Source: Candidatus Bathyarchaeota archaeon (lineage in GTDB: Archaea > Thermoproteota > Bathyarchaeia > TCS64). From it: a stretch of 64,000 nucleotides of DNA. Every line of letters begins with the position of its first letter. Position 1 is the first letter of the stretch. This document shows, in pieces, positions 45,953-55,914 of this stretch. The stretch spans positions 51,115-115,114 of the forward strand of contig JADHWN010000002.1 in NCBI GenBank assembly GCA_016783455.1, in the 5' to 3' direction. Position numbers and translations under genes: made by a program. The notes beneath the pieces were generated by a model. It saw only the letters and a program-made list of their open reading frames with translations. It ran no database searches and was not told the origin of the DNA.

Positions 45953-46954
45953 ATGATGGTCAAGCCCAAGGTCTACGTAACGAGGCAGCTGTTCGACGAA
46001 GCGATAGAGATTCTGGAGGAGCAGGCAGAAGTCGAAGTCTACGAAGGGGTGGACGACGCCATCCCCCGGGAGCTGCTCCTGGAGAAGGTGGCCGACGTCG
46101 AGGGGCTCCTGCCCCTCCTCACGGAGAGGATAGACGCCGAGGTGATGGACGCCGCGGAGGGGCTCAAGGTGATCAGCAACTACGCCGTGGGCTACAACAA
46201 CATCGACGTGGCCGCTGCCACCGAGAGGGGCATCTACGTCACCAACACCCCTGGGATTCTTACGGATACCACGGCTGACTGCGCCTTTGCACTGCTCATG
46301 GCCGTCGCCAGGCGGATACCTGAGGCCGATAGGCACGTGAAGGAGGGGGGATGGGTGCACGCCTGGGGTCCGAGGATGTTCGCCGGGACCGACGTCCACG
46401 GGAAGACGTTGGGCATCATAGGTTTAGGCAGAATCGGGTCTGCGATAGCAAGGCGTGCCAAGGGCTTCGACATGAATGTCATCTACTATGACGAGCACCG
46501 GAGGAGAGACCTGGAGAGGGAGCTCGGCGTGCGGTACGCCCCCCTCAAGGAGCTCCTCACCGATTCCGACTACGTGAGCCTCCACGTCCCCCTCACAGCC
46601 TCGACCCGCCACATGATAGGGAAGAGAGAGCTAACCATGATGAAGGAGACGGCCTTCCTCATCAACACATCCAGGGGCCCCGTCGTTGACGAGGACGCCC
46701 TCTACAAAGCCCTCAGGGATGGGGACATCGCGGGTGCAGGGCTTGACGTCTTCGAGCGTGAACCGCTCAGCCCAGATAGCCCCCTGAAGGGGCTTGACAA
46801 CGCGGTTATCACGCCCCACATCGCCAGCGCGAGCGTGGAGACAAGGACTAAGATGGCCACGACAGCCGCCATCAACCTCGTCAGCGTCCTCCAGGGGAGG
46901 GAGCCTCCGAACCTGGTAAACCCCGAGGTCCTGAAGATTAGACCTGTTGGGTAG
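45953..46954 (+). CDS. D-2-hydroxyacid dehydrogenase (glyoxylate reductase-like)
   Basis: GKTLGIIGLGRIGSAIARRAKGFDMNVIYYD, NTSRGPVVDEDALYKAL. Confidence 0.9.
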   Translation: MMVKPKVYVTRQLFDEAIEILEEQAEVEVYEGVDDAIPRELLLEKVADVEGLLPLLTERIDAEVMDAAEGLKVISNYAVGYNNIDVAAATERGIYVTNTPGILTDTTADCAFALLMAVARRIPEADRHVKEGGWVHAWGPRMFAGTDVHGKTLGIIGLGRIGSAIARRAKGFDMNVIYYDEHRRRDLERELGVRYAPLKELLTDSDYVSLHVPLTASTRHMIGKRELTMMKETAFLINTSRGPVVDEDALYKALRDGDIAGAGLDVFEREPLSPDSPLKGLDNAVITPHIASASVETRTKMATTAAINLVSVLQGREPPNLVNPEVLKIRPVG

Positions 46955-47024
46955 TTTTTCTCATTTTTTTTAGGCTAACTTAAATATTCATTGATTATTG
47001 TTATAGCAATTCGAGGCAGCCTGC

Positions 47025-47787
47025 ATGGACATGCTGACACCCTTCCTGATGAGCCTCATCGCAGGCTCCGCCTCCGGCATCGGGGGGCTGGTCGTCTACC
47101 TCTTCGGGGAGGTCGAGGACAGGGTGCTGGGCTTCCTCATGGGCTTCGCAGGAGGTGTCATGCTCATCGTCTCGTTCCTCGAACTCTTCGTGAAGTCAAT
47201 GACCCTTGTGAGTAATGTCGACGCCACCATCGCATTCACAGTAAGAGCCCTCATCATGATGGCGATCGATCTCAGTCCCCCACATGGAATCCGGCCGGTG
47301 GGAGACGGGGATCGCGAATCCCCAGATGCTGAAGACGGGGCTCATCGTAGCCATCGGCATCTCAATCCACAACTTCCCGGAGGGGCTCGTCGTTAGCGCC
47401 AGCTACACCCACCTACCAAAGCTGGGCTTCCTCGTGGCGACAATGATCTGCCTCCACAACATCCCGGAGGGCATAGCCACTGCGACCCCCCTGACCGTCG
47501 CCGGTGTGAGCAAGAGACGGGCTCTCACGATTGCGTTCCTGTCGGGGATGACGGAGCCCATCGGGGCCCTTGTCGGGTCATGGTTCCTCCTCACCATGGG
47601 GGGTAGCACATACATCATCGGGATGGGCCTGGGCTTGGCCGCAGGTGTGATAACATACATAACCGTCGACGAGCTCATCCCCGTAGCACACGAGTTCTGC
47701 ACCGCATCCAGCAAGCACTACATCTCAACGGGGCTACTGGCCGGGATGATATTCGGTCAGCTACTCTCAGTCGTATTTAACGTCTAG
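47025..47787 (+). pseudogene. ZIP-family metal transporter interrupted by a single-nucleotide frame change (~47272-47282)
   Basis: ORF 47025..47396 gives the N-terminal half; 47284..47787 continues in another frame (ESGRWETGIANPQMLKTGLIVAIGISIHNFPEGL...CLHNIPEGIATATPL). Confidence 0.75.
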
Positions 47788-47846
47788 CCGAGGGTCAAAC
47801 CCTAAAAACCCCTAGCGTAGATCAGATGTAATAGAAGGCGTGGCTG

Positions 47847-48041
47847 ATGCCCTCGTACAGGTGCGAGCTCCCAGGTCTCTGCGGGGAGATGGTCAAGGTG
47901 GCTGTCTGGAACGACAGGTTCATCCTCGAGTGTGCACGGGGAGGGTTCGAGGAGACCACCCAGGGGAAGATCACGATCCCCTACGTTAAGGAGGTCAGGA
48001 TGAGGTGCCAGAGCTGCCCCGAGAGCTCCATCGAGGGATGA
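47847..48041 (+). CDS. Small Cys-containing hypothetical protein
   Basis: 64-aa ORF with CELPGLC and CQSC. Confidence 0.4.
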   Translation: MPSYRCELPGLCGEMVKVAVWNDRFILECARGGFEETTQGKITIPYVKEVRMRCQSCPESSIEG

Positions 48042-48097
48042 GAGGTCGCACTGTAGAAGGTTTATAATCGTTTACTGGTCAGCCATACAGGAAAATT

Positions 48098-48583
48098 ATG
48101 AGCTACCACGTGAGGCGGAAAGACAAAGAGATCACAGACGAGTCCGTCATGAGGAAGATCCTCAAGACTGCCAAGTACGTTACCCTCGCCCTGTCCAAGG
48201 ACGACGTCCCCTACATAGTCTCCCTCAGCCATGGATACGACGAGGAGGGGCACTGCATCTACTTCCACGGCGCAAGCGAGGGGAAGAAGTTAGACTACAT
48301 GAGGGCCAACAACCTGGTCTGGGGACAGGCCCTGCTGGACCATGGATACGTCGAGGTGGAGTGCAGCCACAACTATGCTACAGTCGTCTTCTCCGGGAGG
48401 GTCACGTTCCTGGAGAGCCTCGACGACAAGTGGCACGCCATGTCGCTGATGACGAGGCAGCTGGACATTAACGCCGAGAGCATGATCGCCAACAGGAAGC
48501 CGGAGAGCCTAGAGAACACCGTCGTGGGCAGGATCGACATCGAGTACATGTCCGGCAAGAAGTCCCAAGAAGTAGACGTCTAG
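48098..48583 (+). CDS. Pyridoxamine 5'-phosphate oxidase-like flavin-binding protein
   Basis: AKYVTLALSKDDVPYIVSLSHGYDEEGHCIYFHGASEGKKLDYMRANN. Confidence 0.8.
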   Translation: MSYHVRRKDKEITDESVMRKILKTAKYVTLALSKDDVPYIVSLSHGYDEEGHCIYFHGASEGKKLDYMRANNLVWGQALLDHGYVEVECSHNYATVVFSGRVTFLESLDDKWHAMSLMTRQLDINAESMIANRKPESLENTVVGRIDIEYMSGKKSQEVDV

Positions 48584-48693
48584 ACTTTATCCTTATTCTC
48601 CTCTCGGGAAGAATCGCAGAGATACTGCGTGGAGCCTCCAAAGTTTAATTATATCTACGTTCTTTAGCTCTCGTTACGGAAAGACTGAACGCA

Positions 48694-49689
48694 ATGACTC
48701 CCAGTAAGGTCAGGATAAGCATAGGCACCGCTGCAGTGCTCGGATTGAGAGAGCTGAGGCTGGACGCCAGACCTACCACCGCCTACATGATGCTCTACAC
48801 CGAGACGGGCTGCATCGCCAACTGCCTCTTCTGCACCCAGGCGAGGGAGAGCAACTCCGAGAGGTCCCATCTCTCCAGGGTGATGTGGCCAGACTTCCCG
48901 ACGGAGACCGTGCTCAGAGGGTTCAGGGAGCCCAAGTTAGATGTCCTGGAGAGGATCTGCATCCAGATAATCAACTACCCTGGGTTCGTCGACGATACTA
49001 TATCTCTCCTGAAAGCGTTGAAGGAGACTACGGAGCTCCCCGTCTCGCTGGACACATGCCCCATCAAGAGGGAGGAGATGGAGACACTCAAGGAAGCTGG
49101 CATCGAGAAAGTGAGCATCCCCCTCGACGCCGCGACGCCCAAACTCTTCGACGAGATAAAGGGCATGACCACGGGTAGCCCCTACAGGTGGGAGACCCAC
49201 ATGGAGGCCCTCGGTGAGGCTGTCGAAGTGTTCGGCGTTGGAAACGTCATGTCGAACCTGATCATCGGGCTTGGCGAGACGGAGGAGGAGGCCGTCGCGG
49301 TCATCCAGCGGCTGATGGACATGGAGATCAAGGCCGTGCTCTTCGCCTTCACGCCGATACCCCACACGCCCCTCGCCGATAGGCCCCAGCCACCCCTTGA
49401 ATCATACAGGCGGATCCAGCTCGCGCGCCACCTCATCACCGAGGGAAAGGGCAGATCCGAGGAGATGAGGTTCGAAGAGGGGAGGCTGGTCAGCTTGGGT
49501 GAGGAGGTCGACCTCGACGAGTTGGTCGCGGATGGCACGCCGCTGAAGACCACGGGCTGCCCGGGATGCAACCGCCCATACTACAACGAGAGGCCGTCGG
49601 GGCCCCTATACAACTACCCCAGGGACCTCACTGAGGAGGAGCTGCACAGAGAGAAGGAGATGTTAACGAGGTTGATGAAAGATGACTGA
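48694..49689 (+). CDS. Radical SAM protein, candidate archaeal lipoyl synthase subunit (LipS1/LipS2-type)
   Basis: TGCIANCLFCTQAR (CxxxCxxC); immediately upstream of and overlapping lplA. Confidence 0.7.
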   Translation: MTPSKVRISIGTAAVLGLRELRLDARPTTAYMMLYTETGCIANCLFCTQARESNSERSHLSRVMWPDFPTETVLRGFREPKLDVLERICIQIINYPGFVDDTISLLKALKETTELPVSLDTCPIKREEMETLKEAGIEKVSIPLDAATPKLFDEIKGMTTGSPYRWETHMEALGEAVEVFGVGNVMSNLIIGLGETEEEAVAVIQRLMDMEIKAVLFAFTPIPHTPLADRPQPPLESYRRIQLARHLITEGKGRSEEMRFEEGRLVSLGEEVDLDELVADGTPLKTTGCPGCNRPYYNERPSGPLYNYPRDLTEEELHREKEMLTRLMKDD

Positions 49690-50449
49690 GACATGGAGGC
49701 TCATCGACATGAGGATCGAGGACGCCCCCACACAGATGAGCATAGACGAGGCCATCGCCCTCGCGAGGCCCAAGGGTGAGACGCCCAACACGGTTAGGCT
49801 CTACCGCTGGAACCCCTCTGCTGTGTCTATAGGTTACTTCCAGAGCGTGGAGAAGGAGGTGAACCTGGAGGCATGCGAGGAGAAGGGCGTGGACGTCATA
49901 AGGAGGATCACTGGGGGAGGTGCGGTCTACCATGACTACAACGGGGAGATCACCTACAGCCTGGTAGCACCAGAGAAGGATCCACGTATTCCCCGGGACA
50001 TCCTTGCTTCCTACGAGCTCATCTGCGGGGCCATCGTCAGGGGCCTGGAGGAGCTGGGCGTCGACTGCGAGTTCAAGCCCGTCAACGACATCGTGGCGGG
50101 GGACAAGAAGATCTCCGGGAACGCCCAGACCCGGCGCCACGGCGTGGTGCTCCAGCACGGCACTGTCCTCGTCGACAGCGACATCAGGACCATGTTCCAG
50201 GTGTTGAGAGTCTCGGACGCCAAGATAAGCGACAAGCTCATCCAGGCAGTGGAGGAGAGGGTAACCAACGTTCGCCGCTACCTGGGAAGGGAGGTCCCCT
50301 TCGAGGAGGCGAGGGACGCCCTCGTGAAAGGCTTCGAGGAGACCTTCGACGTCGTGCTCGAGCCGGGGGAGCTCACGGAGCGCGAGGAGGGGCTCGTGAG
50401 GGAGCTCCACGAGAAGTACAGCTCCAGGGAGTGGGTGTTCCAGAGATGA
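49682..50449 (+). CDS. lplA: Lipoate-protein ligase A, catalytic domain
   Basis: PNTVRLYRWNPSAVSIGYFQSVEKEV, RRITGGGAVYHDYNGEITYSLV, VNDIVAGDKKISGNAQTRRHGVVLQHGTVL. Confidence 0.9.
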   Translation: MTETWRLIDMRIEDAPTQMSIDEAIALARPKGETPNTVRLYRWNPSAVSIGYFQSVEKEVNLEACEEKGVDVIRRITGGGAVYHDYNGEITYSLVAPEKDPRIPRDILASYELICGAIVRGLEELGVDCEFKPVNDIVAGDKKISGNAQTRRHGVVLQHGTVLVDSDIRTMFQVLRVSDAKISDKLIQAVEERVTNVRRYLGREVPFEEARDALVKGFEETFDVVLEPGELTEREEGLVRELHEKYSSREWVFQR

Positions 50450-50718
50450 AGCGAGCAGAGTACAAGGTCCCCGGGGGCAAGCTCCTGGTCGCTGATACCG
50501 AGGTCAAAGAGGGCGTCCTGACGACAGTGAAGGTTATGGGGGACTTCTTCATGCATCCCGAGGAGGCGATAAACGATCTCGAGGACGCGCTAAGTGGGAA
50601 AGATGCCTCCCAGATCGATGAGATCGTGGAGGAGTTCTTCGGGGGGAAAGAGATCACCCTATTCGGAGTCTCCGCGAAGGACTTCGCCCACGTCCTCAAG
50701 CTGACGCTGGATTCATGA
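50431..50718 (+). CDS. lplB: Lipoate-protein ligase accessory domain (LplB/LplA C-domain)
   Basis: KVPGGKLLVADTEVKEGVLTTVKVMGDFFMHPEEAINDLEDALSG; overlaps lplA. Confidence 0.85.
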   Translation: MGVPEMKRAEYKVPGGKLLVADTEVKEGVLTTVKVMGDFFMHPEEAINDLEDALSGKDASQIDEIVEEFFGGKEITLFGVSAKDFAHVLKLTLDS

Positions 50719-51627
50719 CCTGAGGGCCCGCCCCTCCAGCCGTTCAGGGATAGTACAGCATCCGTCGATGACCTTGACAGCGTAGCCCCGTTCTCTGGCC
50801 CATTCTAGTGTCGAGCGTGACGCCACGGCGATCCTGGAGGCACCCGCCTCTATGGCCCTCCTCTCCATCTCCTCCTTGTCCTGTCTGCTCCTCATGCAGC
50901 CCAGGGAGACTGCAGCCCTCGGGAACCTCTCCACGGCCGCAGCGATGATCTCAATGACGTCGTCTATCTCTGGAGGAGGCACATCCGCCATCTCGGTCCC
51001 AGGAGTCGGGATCAGCCCGAGGAAGACTATCACCTCAGGATCGATATGACCAATAATATCAAGGGAACGAAGCTCACCCCGTAACTCGCCGAAATGGAGC
51101 CCGACGCAGACGTGGGGCGCCACCGTGGGGACACCCGCCTCCTCGAGGTATTTTAGGGTATCCCCGTAGTCCTCGACCGAGGCATCTAGGCCGTAGACCT
51201 CCTTGAGGGTCTCGTCGCTGCCCACGACGTCAACGGAGACTATATCTACACCCGTGGCCGCTATCTCCTCGGCCTCATCCATGTCGAGCATCCCCGTGTG
51301 GAGGTTCACGATGAGGTCCGTGTTCTCCTTGACCCACTCCAGCGTAGGCAGGAAAGGCCTCAGCGGGACCCTGCCCTCCAGCGTGGAGCCTCCGCTCACC
51401 AGAAGACCGGCCCCACCCCTCGCCTCGAGGCCCACGCAGAACTGCTTGAGCTTCTCCGGCGTGCTGACGTCGGCCATGCCCTCCAGGTAGTGGCCTCCGC
51501 AGTGCTTGCAGTTCAGCGCGCAGCCTCCGCCGGTCACCGAGACGGCGGGGAAGCTGGGCTGGGGGTAGTAGAACCTAAGGACCCTCTCAGAGCTGGACTC
51601 TCCGGTCGTATTGTCGGCCTCCGTCAT
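50713..51627 (-). CDS. Radical SAM protein, candidate second archaeal lipoyl synthase subunit
   Basis: VTGGGCALNCKHCGGHYLEGM (CxxxCxxC); convergent with lplB. Confidence 0.7.
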   Translation of the reverse strand: MTEADNTTGESSSERVLRFYYPQPSFPAVSVTGGGCALNCKHCGGHYLEGMADVSTPEKLKQFCVGLEARGGAGLLVSGGSTLEGRVPLRPFLPTLEWVKENTDLIVNLHTGMLDMDEAEEIAATGVDIVSVDVVGSDETLKEVYGLDASVEDYGDTLKYLEEAGVPTVAPHVCVGLHFGELRGELRSLDIIGHIDPEVIVFLGLIPTPGTEMADVPPPEIDDVIEIIAAAVERFPRAAVSLGCMRSRQDKEEMERRAIEAGASRIAVASRSTLEWARERGYAVKVIDGCCTIPERLEGRALRS

Positions 51628-51704
51628 TCTTACGGTGATTGGTGTCTGAAAAAGATGGTCTTTCAGACGTAAGACATTAGTCCTCGAGGGTACAACGTGG
51701 GGGT

Positions 51705-52403
51705 ATGAACGGGGTTGTCGTGGTGGTCTCCGCCGACACCGAATGGAGGGTCATGCAGGAGATCATGCCCGATGTGGAGCTGCAGGCCTCGCCCATGGGG
51801 CAGTGGTTCCAGCATGATCTTGCTATAGGCAGTAGGAATGAATCAGTCATCTTCTTCCACGGGGGCTGGGGGAAGATCGCGGCAGCTGCCTCGGCCCAGT
51901 ACGTCATCGACAGGTGGTCTCCCCGCCTACTGATGAACATAGGGACATGCGGGGGGCTTGAGGGCGAGATAGAGAAGGACGCCATCGTCCTCGTCGAGAA
52001 GACCATCGTCTACGACATCGTGGAGCAGATGGGTGACTCCGATGAGGCTATAGACCACTTCTCCACGGAGATTGACCTCAGCTGGCTGGGGGACGACTAC
52101 CCCATCGAGGTCCACAGAGGGTTGCTGGTCTCAGGTGACCGCGACCTCGTGGCAGACGAGGTGCAGGGCTTGAAGGAGAGGTACGGTGCGAGGGCCGGGG
52201 ACTGGGAGTCGGGGGCCATAGCCTGGGTTTCGGCGAGGAACAGCACGAGGTGCCTCATACTCAGGGGAGTGACGGACCTCGTCGGAAGCGGCGGCGGGGA
52301 GGCCTACGAAGGGAACATAGACATCTTCGTGGAGGGAACTAGGAGGGTCCTGAGGCGGCTGGTTGACTCCCTCCCGGATTGGATAGCCAAGTCACGTCAA
52401 TAG
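51705..52403 (+). CDS. MTA/SAH/5'-deoxyadenosine nucleosidase-like (PNP/UDP phosphorylase family)
   Basis: LLMNIGTCGGLEGEIEKDAIVLVEKTIVYDI, GDWESGAIAWVSARNSTRCLILRGVTDLVG. Confidence 0.8.
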   Translation: MNGVVVVVSADTEWRVMQEIMPDVELQASPMGQWFQHDLAIGSRNESVIFFHGGWGKIAAAASAQYVIDRWSPRLLMNIGTCGGLEGEIEKDAIVLVEKTIVYDIVEQMGDSDEAIDHFSTEIDLSWLGDDYPIEVHRGLLVSGDRDLVADEVQGLKERYGARAGDWESGAIAWVSARNSTRCLILRGVTDLVGSGGGEAYEGNIDIFVEGTRRVLRRLVDSLPDWIAKSRQ

Positions 52404-52542
52404 CCCGTTATGGCTCCCGTTTCTAAAAATCAGGATATTTTGAGATACGCCCTCTGTTTATCAGAGAAAATTAAATCTGTTTTAGTGATATTAATCCGAT
52501 TTAAGATTCTTTTATAAACTTCAACAGATAAAGAAGCTGAAT

Positions 52543-53958
52543 ATGGTCATCCGCACAAAGGGACACGTGGCTGTCTGTGCTCTCTTTGTCCTCGTCTTCA
52601 CCCTATCATTGCAGGTCCGTGTGTTCGGGGCCCTCGACGACGTGACGCCGGCGACCTTCGAGGCGAAGCTCGCCCCCCACGAGGAGACGTCCTTCAACAT
52701 CACGATCTCCAGCGAGGCCATCAGGGAGGCCATGACAGCGATGAATGTAAGCGAGCTGGAGGAGGTCTCCCTGGACGCAACCCTGGAGGAGCAGGAGTAC
52801 ATCTTCTGGGAGCCCCACGCCTACGACGGGGTCGGCCCGCACGATGACCTTGTCTTCACCATCTTCGCCTTCACCCCCTGGGACCAGGAGTCCCCGGCTA
52901 CCATCAACGTCCATGCGGTCGTCGTGGCGGGGGACTACGAGCTGGGATGGACCAACGTGACACTCTACATCGAACCTTTGGAGGACGACTTGGACACCGA
53001 TCACAGCTTCCACCCTCACAGCCAGGTATACGCTGAGCCGGGTGAGGTGGCGGTGACCACGGCCATCGCGACCGTTGGGAGCATCGGCGCAGGGGTGGCG
53101 ACCGGTGGCCTGGGGAACACCCTGGACCTGGGCCGGGTCTCGGAGGGGATAAGGAAGAGGAGGAAGGTGAACGTCTCACGCTTCAGCCAGCTGAGGACCC
53201 TCGTACTGAGCACGGCCCTGATCGGGCTGGCCTACGCCTTTCTGACCTCAGCGATCATCTCCCTGGGGCCCGTCTTCGAGCTTCCGTTCAGCCTCCCCTA
53301 CATCGGCTCGTCACTGCCGGTGAGCTACATCTCGGGGATAAACTTCACGGCCTTCATCGAGGCAGCGCCGGTGATAATGGCCTGCTCGGGGATCGTCTTC
53401 CTGTGGCGCTACATCTTGGAGGTCCTCACGGCCCGGATCCTCGGGCTCAAGGTGGCCCTGGCGGCGAACAACATCGGGGCGGTCTCCCTGTTAGGCACCA
53501 CCGTCTTGACCCATCCCTACGGTTTCCCCATGACCTCTGTGGTCGAGGGGCACACCACGAATAGAGATAGGGGCTACCTTTCGTTCATGAAGAATTTCGG
53601 GCTCCTCGCTCTGGTTCTGCCATTCTCCTACGTGCAGCAGGAGATGCTCTTGGGTGACGTGAGCTTCCTCGTGGGCACTTCGGGGACCCTCATAGCGTTG
53701 ATGACATTCTTCTACACGTCCATACCCTACCAGGGGGAGGGGATCGCCATCTTCCGCTGGAGCAAGCTCCTCGACATCGCCCTCATCGTCTCGGGGCTGG
53801 TGCTCTACTTCGGCTACAAGACCTCGATGCTCCCCCAGTGGGTCTTCATGGGGGCGGGGGCAGCGGCGACCCTGATCACCTTCGTGGCCCTGATCCGGCT
53901 GCAGATGAAGCGGAAGGATATAAAGGATGAGCGCTTCTTCGAGGAGGTCCACCCCTAG
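52543..53958 (+). CDS. Polytopic membrane protein with signal peptide and extracellular N-domain
   Basis: N-terminal signal, ~220-aa ectodomain, several TM helices. Confidence 0.6.
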   Translation: MVIRTKGHVAVCALFVLVFTLSLQVRVFGALDDVTPATFEAKLAPHEETSFNITISSEAIREAMTAMNVSELEEVSLDATLEEQEYIFWEPHAYDGVGPHDDLVFTIFAFTPWDQESPATINVHAVVVAGDYELGWTNVTLYIEPLEDDLDTDHSFHPHSQVYAEPGEVAVTTAIATVGSIGAGVATGGLGNTLDLGRVSEGIRKRRKVNVSRFSQLRTLVLSTALIGLAYAFLTSAIISLGPVFELPFSLPYIGSSLPVSYISGINFTAFIEAAPVIMACSGIVFLWRYILEVLTARILGLKVALAANNIGAVSLLGTTVLTHPYGFPMTSVVEGHTTNRDRGYLSFMKNFGLLALVLPFSYVQQEMLLGDVSFLVGTSGTLIALMTFFYTSIPYQGEGIAIFRWSKLLDIALIVSGLVLYFGYKTSMLPQWVFMGAGAAATLITFVALIRLQMKRKDIKDERFFEEVHP

Positions 53959-54035
53959 GGGCTTCCCCCCGGGGAAGAGTGGTGCTCCGATGCGAAACTG
54001 TTTAGAGTCCTGAATCCAACTCATTATCGATTACA

Positions 54036-54923
54036 TTGAAGCGAATAGGATTCGTCGGTCTGGGCCTCATGGGAACCGGGATGTCCAAGAACCTCCTCAA
54101 GGCGGGTTACCCGGTCACCGTCTGGAACAGGACAGCGTCCAAGATGGAGCCCCTAGTCGAGGCGGGGGCGAAGGCGGCTGGAAGCCCCAGAGAGGTCGCA
54201 GAGAACAGCGATGTCGTCATTGACATCGTCACCGACTCCCCCGACGTGGAGCAGGTGCTCCTCGGCCCTGACGGGGTGATCCACGGGGCCAGGGAGGGTA
54301 TGATCTGCATCGACATGAGCACCATCAGCCCCATCACGACCAGGGAGATCTCCGCTAAGCTGGCGGAGAAGGGGGTGAAGATGCTGGACGCCCCGGTGAG
54401 CGGCGGGGTCATAGGGGCCAACAACGGCACCCTGAGCATCATGGTGGGAGGCGACGAGCGGGTCTTCGACGAGTGCCTGCCCATCTTCGAGGCGATGGGG
54501 AAGACCATCACCCGGGTGGGGGGCATCGGGGACGGCCAGGTCACGAAGGCCGTGAACCAGATCCTAGTGGGGACCACTATGCTGGGGGTCGCCGAGGCGC
54601 TTGTGTTCGCCAAGAAGGCGGGGGTGGACATTGAGAAGTGCCACGCGGCGGTCTCGGGTGGTGCCGCTGGGAGCTGGCAGCTGACCAACAACGGGGGCAG
54701 GGTGCTGAGGGGCGACATGGAGCCGGGGTTCAAGATCAAGCACTACTTGAAGGACCTGAGGATCATCATGGAGACGGCTGAGAGTATCGAGATGCCCTTG
54801 CCGGCTACGTCGTTGGTGCAGCAGATGTACCGGGGCATGCAGGCGGAGGGGCTCCTGGAGAAGGGGACCCAGGCCGTTAGCATGATGGTCGAGAAACTGG
54901 CGAACGAGAAAATCGTAGGCTAA
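54036..54923 (+). CDS. 3-hydroxyisobutyrate dehydrogenase-family protein
   Basis: RIGFVGLGLMGTGMSKNLLKAGYPVTVWNRT; DAPVSGGVIGANNGTLSIMVGG. Confidence 0.9.
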   Translation: MKRIGFVGLGLMGTGMSKNLLKAGYPVTVWNRTASKMEPLVEAGAKAAGSPREVAENSDVVIDIVTDSPDVEQVLLGPDGVIHGAREGMICIDMSTISPITTREISAKLAEKGVKMLDAPVSGGVIGANNGTLSIMVGGDERVFDECLPIFEAMGKTITRVGGIGDGQVTKAVNQILVGTTMLGVAEALVFAKKAGVDIEKCHAAVSGGAAGSWQLTNNGGRVLRGDMEPGFKIKHYLKDLRIIMETAESIEMPLPATSLVQQMYRGMQAEGLLEKGTQAVSMMVEKLANEKIVG

Positions 54924-55012
54924 CACTGTGGACGGAGAATCTGAAACTCGGACCATCACCTCATTTAAAATCCCGCGTTAGTTTTTTTATTCGGTTTCTA
55001 TTAGATACACAC

Positions 55013-55711
55013 ATGGAGCACCCATACGAGGATAGATACAAACGCGTCTACGCTGCAGGGGCTAGATTCTGGGAAACCCCCATACCCACTGAAGAACTAG
55101 TGAATTTCCTCGATGAGTGGAAACCAATCAGGGGGAAGGTGGTAGAATTTGGGTGTGGTGAGGGCAGAGATTCGATCTTCTTGGCACGTTCAGGTTACGA
55201 TGTTACTGGGATTGACATAGCGCCTTCCGCAATTGATAGAGCCAGGGAATGGGCGAGAGAGGAAGACGTGGAGATCGACTTCCGTGTGGGCGACGTCACG
55301 GCTCTCAGCGGTATCCCGGATAATCACTTTGACCTGGGGGTCAACATAGGGTGTCTCCAGATGTTTCCTGACCCGGGAGATAGGATCAGGCATCTAAATG
55401 AGGCTCGGAGGGTCCTGAAACCCGATGCGTTATACTTTTTCCTCAACATGGGCGGAGGCACCAAGGAAGAGGCAGTTGAGAGATTTGGGCCAGATTGGAC
55501 GCCCCCAATGGTCGGAGAGTTGAGGCCAAGGAAGATCATGGTTGAGGGGGGAGAGAAAGAGATCATGCTGCCTATCATTGCAGGCCATGGCTTTCAGAGG
55601 GAGGAGTTAGAGCGAGAGTTTTCGGCTTCAGGCTTCACGATTGCAGATATTCAACGAAAGAAGACACGCCCCCATGGAACATGTTGGCAGGTAATCGCAG
55701 TGCATTCATGA
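55013..55711 (+). CDS. SAM-dependent methyltransferase
   Basis: GKVVEFGCGEGRDSIFLARSGYDVTGIDIAPSAIDRAREWA. Confidence 0.9.
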   Translation: MEHPYEDRYKRVYAAGARFWETPIPTEELVNFLDEWKPIRGKVVEFGCGEGRDSIFLARSGYDVTGIDIAPSAIDRAREWAREEDVEIDFRVGDVTALSGIPDNHFDLGVNIGCLQMFPDPGDRIRHLNEARRVLKPDALYFFLNMGGGTKEEAVERFGPDWTPPMVGELRPRKIMVEGGEKEIMLPIIAGHGFQREELEREFSASGFTIADIQRKKTRPHGTCWQVIAVHS

Positions 55712-55720
55712 CAAGTGGAT

Positions 55721-55797
55721 TGGTGGACTGGGGGGGATTTGAACCCCCGACCTCTCGGTTGCGAACCGAGCATTCATACCAGCTGAACTACCAGCCC
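55721..55797 (-). tRNA. tRNA-Ala(CGC), CCA encoded
   Basis: Cloverleaf: acceptor GGGCTGG/CCAGTCC with G3:U70, anticodon arm CTCGG-TTCGCAA-CCGAG, T-arm GGGGGTTCAAATCCCCC, 3' ACCA. Confidence 0.95.
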
Positions 55798-55914
55798 GCA
55801 CATCCATCCTAAGCCCCCAGCCTCTTTTAATCCTTTACTGAGGGCACCGTAGGCGGAGATCTGGGTCCTCCACGCGTTAGACTTATCCCTGTCTCTTCCC
55901 CTCTCTGACCTGAC

